Shown: positions 9,433 to 21,749 of the stretch, in pieces
Layout of the letters: the number at the start of each line of letters is the position of its first letter
Numbering within the stretch: the first letter of the stretch is position 1
Assembly (NCBI GenBank): GCA_038380795.1
Contig: CM076260.1
Span: 8,076,033 to 8,140,032, forward strand
Reading direction: 5' to 3'
From: Pyrocephalus nanus
Lineage: Eukaryota > Chordata > Aves > Passeriformes > Tyrannidae
Length of the DNA stretch: 64,000 bases
The notes under the pieces: generated by a model
Told to the model about the DNA's origin: nothing
Databases searched by the model: none
Seen by the model: the letters and a program-made list of their open reading frames with translations, nothing else
Program-made: the position numbers and the translations under genes

Positions 9433-12400
9433 GAGTGTTGGCCAGCAGCTCTTTTCCCTGGGAGCAGACCTGGGCCCAGGAAGCCCCCTGGGCTCCATGT
9501 TTTTTGTTGGGACTGCTGTGATGACACAACTCTCTGGCTGAGCTTACTTCAGGCACTGAATGAATGGACCACAAAATGGGTGGCCAACAAATAAGGTTGG
9601 TACTTGGTTACTGGCTGGCTTGGCATCTTCTGCAAAGCCCTTCCCCAGTCTGGACACAGATCAACAATTGCATAGGCACATGTAAATAACATGGCTGGGA
9701 AGTGACCCAAAAAGGTTCCACCCTAAGAGTGGCTCTTGGCTCATTATATAATCCCAGCAGATATTTCAATCAAGTTACAGGTTAATCTATTCCATGTATG
9801 CCCAAGGACAAAACGTTTTCCACTTTAGTGTGTGTGTTTGTCTTGTGGTTAGTTTGTGACAAAATTCGCTGTGGTCCCTACAAGCACTGTAGAATCAAAT
9901 AAAAGTTGACACAGGAGATGAAACAAGGAGGCAGGAGGAGAGATCTTGTTGCTTTACAGTGATGGGTGGAAATGAAAGGATTTGGACATCAGGTCTGTGC
10001 TTCAAGAGGAAAGACCCTGCCTTTCCTACACTTTCTTTAGGTGTTTGTGAGGAAGCTAACATTGTGGATAAGGCTGAAATATAAGCAAAACAAAGGAAAT
10101 ACTTTAATTTCTGATGATGACTGAACAGCTCTTCTCATTTCCAACAAAGTGGAAGGACATCAACACAGATATAGAAGGGTTTTGTGTATTGATGATACAC
10201 ATGAGCTAGAAGTGCCATGTTGCCTTGGGTTGCTTATACTTATCAATGGGGTTTATCTCTCCTCTGACAAAATGGGGACAGCGGTGTCGTTCCCATCTGT
10301 TTTATCTATTTGGATTTTTAATTATAAATTATTAACTCAGCTCTTGGGTGCTTGACGTGTGTGCACATGCGCATGCCTGTGAGAACACATCTGACCATCT
10401 TTCGTATCAAATCAGAAATCAGAAAACTTCTGAATTATTTATGATTAAAGTACAGTAGCAATATTTTTAAAAATGTAGTTGTGCATAGAAAGGACTAGAG
10501 TGCCAGAAGTGACAGCAGAAGAATTAATGCTTTCTCCAGGCCCTTTTTATCTTAGAAATGATTGACAAAGTAATTTTCTTCTTGTACTTTAATAAAAGTG
10601 TATGCATTATACACACCAACAAATCCTCACCGGGCCAATTACACATCATATGACTTATCTTGTCACAGCTCCTAATATCCAAACAATAAATTAAAAGGTA
10701 TGCTTTATATAGAGATTTGCATATAAGGATGTTTTCCAGTCCCCAGACTCAATTGTCTTATGAACACTACAACATACAAGAAAAAGAAACAAGCTGGCTA
10801 GGATTTGTGACTAATAAATCCTTCCTGGTGGAACAAACTGCATCTGTATGACTTACAAGAGTGTGCTGTATAAGTAACATTTGTTTTACATATTGAAATT
10901 ATATTGGGAGATGAAATACTGAACAAATATTGAAGTGCTTCCTTTCACACAGGGTATTCCGCACACATGCAAAGACATATTAGCTATAGATATGCAACAA
11001 AATATTTGATACCTATTTGTGCCACTCTCCAATGTAAAGGGACCTCTCTATAAATGAGGGTCTCACTTGTTTTTTCATTTCGAAGTGAGGATTTTAGTGG
11101 GAGGTGGAAATGCCAAAATTTGCTTCCATCCTGGTGGTACCTGCTGGGCTTTTGGAAAGCTTTGATTACATCTGAATTTATGGTTTCTAAGAATGTTTCT
11201 GCTCTAACAGCGCAGCCATGGTGCTGAATTTTCCTCAGTGAGGGCTATCAGCTTGGTTTGTCCTAAACAAAACTGTTTAATAACATGGAGGCAAAAAAGG
11301 CGGCATTCATCTTCATTATCACTGTCCTAAACACATTCATTCACGGCACCTAATGCAACATGTGCAGGATTCCTCCCATTTTCTGCTGTGGGGTGAGCCA
11401 TGCATTGCAGAGAGCAGCTCCTTTGAAGGTGTGACCTCCCCATGGACACGAAGAGGGGATGGATTAGGTCATGGTTCTGCACCTCTGCAGGTTTGGGTAT
11501 TACAAGTACCTGAGGGGAAAAAAAGCTGTTCAAAATAATGCAGCTGAGATGGTTGTGCTGGAGGTAAAAGGGGAAAAAAAGTGGCATCTGAAATATGGTG
11601 TTTCCCATTCTTGTCTTTGGCAGTGAATCAGCCTGCTCTTCCTCTCCTGAGCTCTTGGTGAAGCTGCAGTTTAGTTCTTTGCGAGGCTGTGAATGAAATT
11701 AACCACTTTTTTGCACTCTTATTGGTCAGATAGTTGCCCAAAGGTCACTAAATTGTGAAGCAGGTTTTTAGCATATGCATGATATAATTTTGGAAGTGTG
11801 CACCCATTTGCTATTGGAGAGTGCTTAGACATTGCTGAGGGAACAGACATGTTATAGTACCTGGAAGCCCAGCTATCATGCCCCACTCCATGTACACCAA
11901 CAATCATCATAGAAGGCTGACCACAACAGATTAGTCTTCTTATTCTTGCCCCTTTAATTGATCCAGTCTGCTAGTTCAGACCAAAAATGGGTTTAAATTA
12001 CTATGCCTTACAGTTGTAGACTAGTAAGATGCATTCTTCTGGGTGTAAATATTTTATTTAAACTACTGCTTTCCCAGAAACAACGCTAGGCCCTAAACAT
12101 TTCAGTGCAGAAGGACCTAGAAATAATTAGTTGAAATTAATTGCTCTAGCCTAGACTCTTAGTTGTCCAACATTTTGTTGTTTTCTCAAAACTGCAGTAC
12201 AGGCTGAGCCTGAGTGATACCTCTTAGACTTCACCTTTCATGATGCATGGATCAGTATTGCTTGATTCCCATTATCACAGAGCCAGCAAAGGGAAATTTG
12301 GCCAACTAATATACCTGCTCCAGGGTGCAAAGGAATATGTGGTGCTGGTGTTTAAAGAAGAAGCAAATGGTTAGTTTTTGCTTTATGTGCCATTAACGAG

Positions 12401-13060
12401 AAGAAAAAATGGAAAGGAAAAATGGCAGCAAAACATAGTCTTTTTGCAAGCATTTTAAAGGTTGCTGGTGTTTCTACCTAACTTTAAACACCAATCCTTG
12501 AAGCTTAAGTTAGGAGATGAGTTTGACAAGTCTCTGATTCTTGTCAGTATAGAGTTAGAAATTCCTTCAAAGGATGAACCTGCACAGCAGCTGCTTTGAG
12601 ATACCCTTCAGAAAAGCCAGTTCTTCTCCAGCATCAATAGTGAGAGGCTCGGGTCACCAGCCTTGTAGCTTGGGCATCTCCAGCAAATTTTCTGACTTCG
12701 TGCCAGGTGAGTATCACCAAAGACTGCCAGTGTTTAAGGCCAGGCTTAAGAGGAGCTACGGAGCTGCATTTCCTATTTGTAAAGACAGCCAGTGTATCAG
12801 TACAACCACCCATGCCAGATCACACAGGCACTAATTTCTGACATGGTAACTTCCAGCATCCAACTGAGGGTGATGAATAGAGTTAAGTGTGTTGCTAACC
12901 CTGCAGTGTGTCACTTTCCTATTGCACCATTGACTTCTACAAGCAGTCAGCACTGCACAGCCTGCTACGAGGGGTGAAATCTCATTCTATTGTGCTTGGA
13001 AAGGATAATGTATTTCTGTTTATCGTGAGAGCACTGTAGAGTTTATGATGTTTTTTGCAC
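9433..13060. other. Unassigned, nearly repeat-free non-coding stretch
   Basis: I see no mobile element or exon. 10540-10900 is AT-rich and holds several sequences resembling homeodomain and POU sites (CCAATTA near 10634; ATTTGCAT at 10715-10722). This is suggestive only. Confidence 0.4.
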
Positions 13061-13181
13061 TTCATTTTCTTGCTTTTAAGGTTTGGTATTGTTAACCAAG
13101 TTTCCTAAGGAAACAAGACTTAATTTTCCTGCTTTTAAGGTTTGATATTTTTAGCCAAGTTTCCTAAGGAAAAAAGACTTA
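13061..13181. repeat. Two-copy tandem duplication, 59-bp unit
   Basis: The unit containing TGCTTTTAAGGTTTG, CCAAGTTTCCTAAGGAAA and AAGACTTA occurs twice with a 59-bp offset (TGCTTTTAAGG at 13071 and 13130). The copies differ at several positions, so the duplication is not recent. Confidence 0.95.
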
Positions 13182-16100
13182 TGCCATCATTCTCTCTGTT
13201 AGGTGTCTCCTTATAATTTCTGAACCTTGGGGCCAATTTCAGCTTTATTTGGAAAAGGAAAAAATGTTTCGAAGATATTACATTCCTATAGATTTTGAGA
13301 AAATCAACTTGGTAGATGTATATATATCATTGTTCCAGCTGAAGTCATGTCAAGGACCACTCAACCCTTATTTATTCCATTTGGCAATGGCCAACTGGCC
13401 AGTCCCCGTGCAGAAGTGCTGAACTAATCACAGCACAAGTCATCTTCTACCGGCCTAGAAGACAAGCAAAGTGGAAAAAGAGGTTCTGAAGGTGGCTTTG
13501 GGAAACTGAGAGGAATTTTGTGACATAAGAAATTGTGGGGAGTTGTGGTAGTGACATATTTCAGAAGATGAGTAGGAACTGCAATATTCTGATGAGAGGG
13601 ATTTTGGAAATGAGTAACAGTGAAATTCATTATTCAACAAACAACTTCTCCTCATTCTTCTACGTTTTGTAGTGTATAGCTGATTGAAGATATAATAAAT
13701 ATCCTGATGGCTTAAAAATGGGATAGGGAGGACAACCATTGAAATATAATGAAATGCAAAATTCTAACACCTGTGTGCTTGTAAGACTTTAAAACTGTGC
13801 TGCAAACAAATTCATACAATGATCCAATGATCTACTAGTCTATCATCTTTTCATGAGCCATAGATGAAATTAATTAGCAAATGATCCATATGGAAAATAT
13901 TTCCTATCAGGTTTTTCTTATTCTTTAGCCTCCAGTAATGATCTCCAGTGAGTTTTCTACCAGTGACCTGTTAGGATCAGAGGAACAGCAGCACAGAACA
14001 TGCTAAATTATTAGTCTGTTCCAGTATTCACACTCCAAAAGCCATCATAATGAGATCCGTCTAGGGAGGATGCAGCTTATCTCCTAATGAATAACTGTAA
14101 CAACCAGACCTTTGGGGAGATTCCTTCTTAACCCCAAACAGCCAGGGATATGCTTGGGCCCTGCAGCAAGAGGGCTTATGTCCATAATATATCTATATTT
14201 CAGTCATTTAGCTATGGACAGTCTTATTAATAATATAAATGCAATAACTCAATGTTGGGTTTTAAAAAAGGAGAAGAAAGTGTAGAAAAGAAATTGTTAC
14301 TGCTCAATAAGCACAAGGGTGGAAAAATTGGAGTTTGCAGATGTGACAAAAACACCAGCGTCTAATAAAACTGCTTTTATTAGCTTCATTTGCCACATAT
14401 AGCACAAATATTTAACTTGAATGAGGCATGAATTAGTAAAAAAATATGTGCTGTGCCATTTAAAGTGCTATACTTGAATAAAATAATGTATATCTTTTCA
14501 TATGCAGTCCTTGAAGTCACACTACATACATCTTTAATTTCTTCAATTAAGAAAAAAAAAGAATAAATGGAGTTAGATTTTAATTATTCATAGTTCATTT
14601 GAGAAAAATCTTTGTAAATGAGAGGAAGGAGAACTGTGCTATCTATCACAATGAGAAAAAGAAGAGATAGAAAATTCACTCTATGAACTATTTGACAATA
14701 CTTAAGCTTCTGCCTTCATTAAGTACTGCAGCCTGATGTGTAAAGGAAGAAGCATCACAGGAAGAGCTATTTAGGAGGCCACATCATGGAGACTGCACCC
14801 CAAAATACCGAACTGCTGGTTGACAAGTAACCACAGCGCACATTTGCTGGAGTCCTACTGAGTTTGTGCAGGCATGTCATTGAAGCTTATTTATGTAAAG
14901 ATGGGAATATATGGAACAGCCGTACTGGATAAAACTTATGGTCCATTCAGGCCAGCTTTGTCTTCGGCAAGGGCCTGAGCCAGCTGAGTCAATGAACATG
15001 TGGAAATGCTGTAGGAGATGTGTCCAAGGAAGTCAATAATCATCATCAGAGTTTGACTTAAACCTTGGAAAATGCATTCCCTCCAGCATACTTGTTCAAG
15101 TTGTTGTTAACAGGAGGAATATTTTTGTTGTCAGTAAGAAAGCTGGTTCCTCTTTGGGTTTTGCTGGACTATTGATCTTATGACTGATTTGCTGTAGGGA
15201 GCTGCACAGTCTTATCATGCACTGGATGAAAAATGATTACTTTCTATCAGCTTTGAATTGATTATCTTTCATTTTCATTGAATGTCTCCTTGGCAAAGGA
15301 GAACAGAGCCAGCAATCTACCTTTTTGAGCAATTCATTATTTTATTCACTTTTGTATAGGCTTTCTAATTTGCAAAGTCAACAATCCCAGTCTTTTCTTT
15401 CTGATTTTACGTAACTTACCTCTGTGCTCTTAATGATTTTCAACTTGCTTCTGAAAATGTAATTTTTAATAACTTTCTGAGATAACAAGGTCTAGTTTGG
15501 ATACAAGATTATAATGGAACATCATTATTTCATATACTGGTATTATGATTTTTCTTGTTATTAAATTGCATTTGCTTGTTGAATTGCAAGTGCAATCTTT
15601 GTTACGTGGTCAAAATTGCAACTGATCTCTTTCCTAACATAGTTTAAAGCAATTTATACTGTATGTGCAACTTAATTTCTTTTTGTTTTGATGCATATTA
15701 CTTTCCATTTTCCCATGGTGAACTTTATTTGCTATTGTGCTCATTAAACTAAGACCTATGTACGCTAAATTTCTTTCAGAATCTCTGAAATGGTTCCAAG
15801 ACCCCAGTTATGTAAATAATATATTGTCATTTTCAAACTGAGATGCTTCTCTGTTCATTTTCCTGTTCCAGGTGTTAACAGGTATGCTAAATAATGCCAG
15901 TGCCAATGTAAAATCTCAAGGCATCTGCTGTTAAATTTTTAAATTGGCCATTAATTCTTACTTTATCTTCTATGTCTTAGCCATTTCTTAATTCACACTG
16001 TCTATATGACTTTCCAAGTTCAGGAGTACCATGTTGTTAGCAACCCTGTCAAAAACTTTGTTTAATCAAAGGAATATTTTCTTCTTTACCTGCTAATTTA

Positions 16101-19100
16101 TCAACACATTCAAAGAATATTAATAGAGAGGTGAGGCACAGTTTTTCTCTGCAGAATTTATGCTAATTAGATATTGTCTTATCTTGATTTGTAAAGAAGT
16201 ATGTTATTCTATATGTGGTGATTATGTAAAAAAATCGTTCAAGATGATAACACTTTTACCGGTGTATAATTCCAGCCTTTTCTAAAGTAAAGGCACAATG
16301 TATGCAGTCCCAAAAAAGTGTAATAGAGTAGCTATCTTGAAAAAAAGGTTGTATGTTTTGTTATTATCTCAGCTACTTTATTTCTAAAATCCTTGGAAGA
16401 TTTGAACTATGACCTTCTTTGTCCAGGAAGTCAATCAGTACAAAAAGAAAACCAGTATGAAAAAAGGGGTTTACAACACTGGTTCCCAAAAAGCAAAATG
16501 CACCTAAAATAAAGCTGAGGCCTCAAGCAAGCACAAGTCAACAAAATGATGAGATAAATGCAGTCATTTCTCTGATGCTTCCAGTGCATCAGCCACCTTT
16601 ATAAAGGGTGTTTACCGCATCTCCTGTGGGAGTGCCTGGGAATGACAGCTGGTGCAAAATGCGTAGGTCCACTTAGCAATCGACACCTTGAGCTGGAGCA
16701 CATGCAGTGCTGCTCTGCAGACTGCCAACCCTCCCTACCCACTGCCACAGAGAGCGCAGAAAGCAGGTGGTACCAGCACAGCACTAACTCGTTTCCTTGG
16801 GACAATATCTTCTCCTCTCCTTCCCTGAACCAGGCAGCTGAGGCTAGTGATGAAATTCCATCTGGACTTTACCTCTTGAGATGCAATGGAGCATCCTGCT
16901 GGCTGGGTTTTGCCAGAAATACTCTGATCTTGTCTTCAGCTTGAATTTTCTATTCTTCTTGACCTTCTGCTTTGGTCTTTGTCCTGGGGATGCCAAAGAG
17001 CAAAAGTTGTAGTTGCTGTGAACGGTATTTTTTAGGAACGTTTTAAGATGACCTACTAGACCCTGATATTTGGTCTAATCAAATGAATTTTTGTTGAATT
17101 ACTTTTTAATCTTTCTTTCTGTATTTTAATTAATGTATGTGGTGCCTAGAGCAAAGGAGGCCAGGCCCTTCCAATTAAATTAAAATTAATAGTAATAAAA
17201 AGATACAGAAGAAGACAGGAAGTAAATCAGAACCATAAGGATTGAAATATATTACATTCTTCTTAGCTTTTTCTTACCATATGTACAAGTGTGAAGTCCA
17301 TGCCCAACTTAAAATATATTCTGAAATTCTATCAGTTTTCTACTAATGGAAAATTGAAGAGCTCCCGAACTCTCTGGTGGTCCCATGGCTACATTAAACT
17401 AGGTAATTATGACTTTCTCCAGCTGAGCTAGCCACTAGAAGGAAGGTACAGCTGTGTTTTAAATTTGTCACATTGTGATTATTTTCTTGGAGTTTTGTTT
17501 TATTTCCCTGATGACTTCTTTTTTTTTGGACAGAATTATGTTGTTTTCAATCCAGAGATGACCCTCATGTGTCTGAGAAGAGCCTCTCTGCCATGAGTGG
17601 ATCATTTTGTATGAATAAGAACATCTATTACAAACACTTAATTGTCCTATTGGATCCTAAATGTATTGAAGCAACAGTTGTTCCTGCTTTGAAGAGACTT
17701 GAAGTAAAGTAGTGGCACAAAAGACTATGTAATAATAGAAAACCTTCTGTGTGAAGTGTGTGTGCCAGGGGATCACTGCTCCCCTTTACACAGACCTTGA
17801 CTTGCACAGACATGCAGACACATAAATGAGCACTCACCCTGTCATAAACTCTTGGCAATTGGATGTTAAAAAAGACACGAAAAAAAATTAGTAACGTCAC
17901 AAAAAACAACATAAGGTTTTCAGAACAGCATATTGTGACAATTGTTTCTCAGTAATGTAGTAAGTCTTCATGCCCCAAAGTAAAAGGAAATGTTCATTTT
18001 TAAATCAGTGCAGTAGAAGTTTTGCATATCTTAAGTAAAAGACAGTGGTGACAGGAGTTTCAAAACAGTAACTTATTTTTAAAGTGGTCATATCTCACTG
18101 CCTGAAAAAAATCTGTTTTTAGGAATATAGATACAACCTTTTTTTCAGATTTGCTGAAAGTATCACACAAAGTGAAGTGTGTGGCTGTGTGTTTTCCAGA
18201 AAAAGGTACAGCGGATCTGTGTCCTGGAAGATTATATTTTTTTGGTGAAGAACATAAATCTCCAATCAGTTCCTCTCAAAGCAATGTTCCTCCAGAGTAT
18301 GACACTGAACCCTGCACATACTGCAGCCTGAGAAGCTGAAGCTGGGGACTGCCTGGGGCAGAGGCAGATGCAATAGGAGTTGTTTGTAGGTTCTCCATAC
18401 TGTAACTGATATTGCAGCTATTTGGTATTAGATTTATGTAATTCCATCACAGACTGGGAAAACAAAACACGAGGATAATAACATACTTTTGCTCTCCTTT
18501 GTATGTTTTCTCTGGGCACACCCCTGAATTTCTTCTGCTTTACTTACGTCCTCTTTCTTTCTTCACAGGCTTCTTAAAGTCCTTTCATGCTGTCTTAGCA
18601 ACACAAACATGGGATTTTCTGTCTCTGTGGCTCTTGTCATTTAAAGCATTCTTCCTATATCTCTTTGTCTTCTTGTTGCTTCATGTAATTGTAAAAAATA
18701 TGTATTTTCTTCAGGCTCAGAAAAGCCCATTGTTCAGCCACCCAGGACAACTTGACAACCAGCCTGGACAAATGTAATTTAATTACTTCCTCCTCACTGG
18801 TTAAGGTGCTGAACTGTGTTTAAAGATCTTGCGTGTTCTCCAACCTCATTCTGAAAAGAAAACTAGCTTCTACCTCAGTTTCTTTTAAGTGCTGCTTAAC
18901 AGCAGGAAAAAAAAAGGATGGCTTTGTTCAACCAAACCAATCATTTCCTCAGCTTCTACCTCTGGCTTGTTCACCCAGTGCTTCTCCTTAGCAAAGTAAT
19001 GACAGCGCTGACGTGTTGCAGAAGAACCATGAAAGCTCCAAATTTTTTAGCCAGGAAGCAAAAGATACTTTATTTATTTATTTTGCTGATATTTTCTCTG

Positions 19101-20149
19101 GGAAAATCACCTGAAAAGAACATACCTGGTTTTTAATTGATATTTAATTCTCTTCCAAAATGCAGATTGCTTTTGCAGCTTCATTGAACTCTACAACAGG
19201 TTTAAAAACATCACTTCCTTCTGTCCCTCTTCTCCATTGGTGATGGCTGAGGGGTCTGGCCTGGAGTTTCAAGGTCTAGTGGGAGGAAGCTGATGACCAC
19301 ATTACTTTGTCCCTGCCAGATGCACTAAGGAACTAGAGGTTTTCCTCTTCCAGTTCCTGGTCTCTCTAGAAGGAAGGCAACAGTTACAGGGTAATTATTC
19401 CTAAAATTTGGACTTTATATTGTTTGGCAATCAGTTTGACAGCTTCTTGAGTAAAACATATTCCTGAAATGAAACTTACATGAAACTTAAACTGTGGTAA
19501 CCACTTTATTTCCAGAAGCTGCAAGGCAAGTTGTCTGGTCAATTATTGTCAAGATGGGAAAATGGTATTTACAAAATTGTGATTCCCTGATTCTACTACC
19601 CAGGATGGAAATGATATCTAAAAGGAAAAATAGCTTAGAGGTTGCAGGGTCTGCCTTGGAGTTTCCGGAGGAGAAATGGCTTTCCCTGTCAGTAATGTCC
19701 TCTGTAGCCTTGGTCAGACCCTTGGGCTTTGTCAACCCCAGAGTGCACACAGACAATTACGCTCAAACTGGTACAGTTTGTAGCTACCGTGGGTAAGCTA
19801 TCTCACACTGTTATCAGATTCAGCTGCAATTTAAGAGCACAGATCAGTCTCTCAGCCTGGGTTTGGAAGTGCATTTAAAATCAACCTTCCTGAAATCAGT
19901 GGCATTTAGTCTACCAAATGACTTGGGCTTGCTGGTTAGCTCCAGGCAGCTGGAGAAATGTGCTCTGCAGTGATCCTGGTCCTTCACCCCTACACATTTG
20001 GGGTCTGGATAGGGTAAACCATAGCCCCTTCCAGCCTCCAGGTTGGGATTTCCTTTATGGTGATGGCAGAGGGAGCAAGGGGCAGTGGCAATGGGACCAT
20101 GCAGTGTGCTTCCTAAACTGCCAGGCTCGCCTGCTCATGCACGGGTCTC
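13182..20149. other. Unassigned, nearly repeat-free non-coding stretch
   Basis: Almost 7 kb without a recognisable mobile element, RNA gene or exon. Frames reach about 100 codons (16642-16944 plus, 19494-19796 plus), each with an overlapping frame of similar length on the opposite strand, as expected by chance. Confidence 0.4.
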
Positions 20150-20286
20150 ATTGACTGCTGTAAAAGGGGGATGCTAACACTGCCTTCTCAGCCTCACAGC
20201 TGTATGGGGAGGAAAAATCCATTAAAGTTTGTGATATGCTGATATACTATGGATCTGGGAGCCACAGAAGTACCTAAGATAGACAG
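20150..20286 (+). repeat. Ancient MIR-type (CORE) SINE 3' part
   Basis: Contains CTGTAAAAGGGGGATGCTAA, CCTCACAGCTG, AATCCATTAAAGTTTGTG and GGGAGCCACAGAAGTACC, the order of the 3' half of an amniote MIR-like SINE and its LINE-derived tail. Divergence is high. The family assignment is from memory. Confidence 0.6.
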
Positions 20287-20547
20287 TTAATTGTTACAAT
20301 TCTGGCAGTATGTGCCATGACGAGGCACACTGCGAGCTGTGAGAAAACTCTTTTGTTAATAGATGATTTACTAAAGCTATTCAGAATATACAACTTTATT
20401 GTTTGGTGTATTCCAGAAGCCTAGAGGCCCAAACTGAGAGTGAGAGCCCGTTGAGCCTCATGCTGTCCAAAATGATATTAAGAGATGTTCACACACTGCC
20501 CTGATGAGCTGAGTATAATAGCTGAGAACTGAGAATGTTTTGTCATT

Positions 20548-20660
20548 GTAGTTTTATTGATGAGATGAGATGCAGGAATATGAAGTCTAAGTCCCAAGGT
20601 CACAGAGAAAGACTCAGCACAGCTATGACCTGTGTCCACTGCTGTGCCAGATCTGTGTTC
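20548..20660 (-). repeat. Ancient MIR-type SINE fragment
   Basis: Reads like the reverse complement of the MIR core: GTTTTATTGATGAGATGAGATGC, then CCCAAGGTCACAGAG and CTCAGCACAGC. Short and divergent. Confidence 0.45.
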
Positions 20661-21629
20661 AGACACAAGACTTTGCTCCCAGTACTTTTTTATTTTTATT
20701 TTTTTTAAATGCAAATAAATAAGTTCTGAATACTAATGCTCCCAACTGTTGCCAAAAGCATGCATAATTAATCACTGTTTTTCACTGCATTTTGATGGTT
20801 CTTTTGCCTGGAGCATCTGTAGTATGTGACGTGTCAAAAAACAATAGAGGAGCCTGTGGTCGTGCCATGATGATCTCATGAAGTTGCTACATCTATATGG
20901 CAAACTGAACAGTGGTAGGGCCTTTGGCTATGGAGATGGAATGATAGTACTAGTTCTTTAATATAGGGTAGCTGCATCCAGCATGCTTACTGGGAATGGA
21001 CCATAGCCAATTCTAAGTCCTAAACTGTGTCTGCAAGGTTTTTTTTGAAAAAGCATGCCATGCACTGTTCAAACTATTTAACGGTTCAGCCAATTGTGCT
21101 TCCTAGCACTGTTCAATTTAGAAGTAGAGGTGCAGCCAGTAGACTGAGTTTGGGTGTCCTGAATGTCAGTTCTTTTTGTCCCATGCACATACCACCCTCA
21201 GACAGCCCCTGTTGTGTTTCTGTACTTTAGATCAAGATAATGGCTGAAGGAGTGAACGCTGAGATTCATCCATATTCTCCATGTGGCTTTGAAAAGCCAA
21301 CTCAATTCTTAGGATAGAAAAGACAATCTAAAGAGAAAGAATATGAGATAATTTCAGACCTTCAGCACTGTGATTGCTTCAAGCGGTGCAAAATTATAAT
21401 GAAAAACTACATTTTTTTTGTGCTCACATACAGGCATAGGTATGAGAAAGTATCTAGCAGATGGAACAAGAAGCCTAGTGCTAGTCAGTAAAAAATGTAA
21501 CATTTCATAGCTTTCACGTAATAGCCGTCTTTTTTGAAACTGAAATGCAACATCTAAATGTCAGCCTACTCTGAGTATCTTCAAATCTCTTTCTGATTTT
21601 TTTTAATGTATTATTGTTCACTATATTGC
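20661..21629. other. Unassigned non-coding stretch
   Basis: No recognisable element or exon. Confidence 0.4.
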
Positions 21630-21749
21630 TTTTTTTTTTTTTTTTTTTTTTTTTTGTTTGTTTTTTTTGTGTTTTTTTTTTGTTGTTTTTTTTTTTTTTT
21701 TTTTTGTTTTTTTTTTTTTTTTTTGTTTTTTTTTTGTTTTTTTTTGTTT
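21630..21749. repeat. 120-bp tract of T and G only
   Basis: Long T runs broken by single G residues, with no A or C on the plus strand. Lysine-rich frames on the minus strand and phenylalanine-rich frames on the plus strand here are low-complexity artefacts. On the minus strand it could be an expanded poly(A) tail, but the sequence to its right is not a retrotransposon or processed transcript I recognise. Confidence 0.95.

Noticed and set aside
12574..12834. Possible exon ending at a donor-like CCAGGTGAGTATC (about 12702-12714)
   Set aside because: A good donor match alone is common by chance. The upstream frame shows no known domain, and no acceptor-bounded frame with protein-like features was evident.
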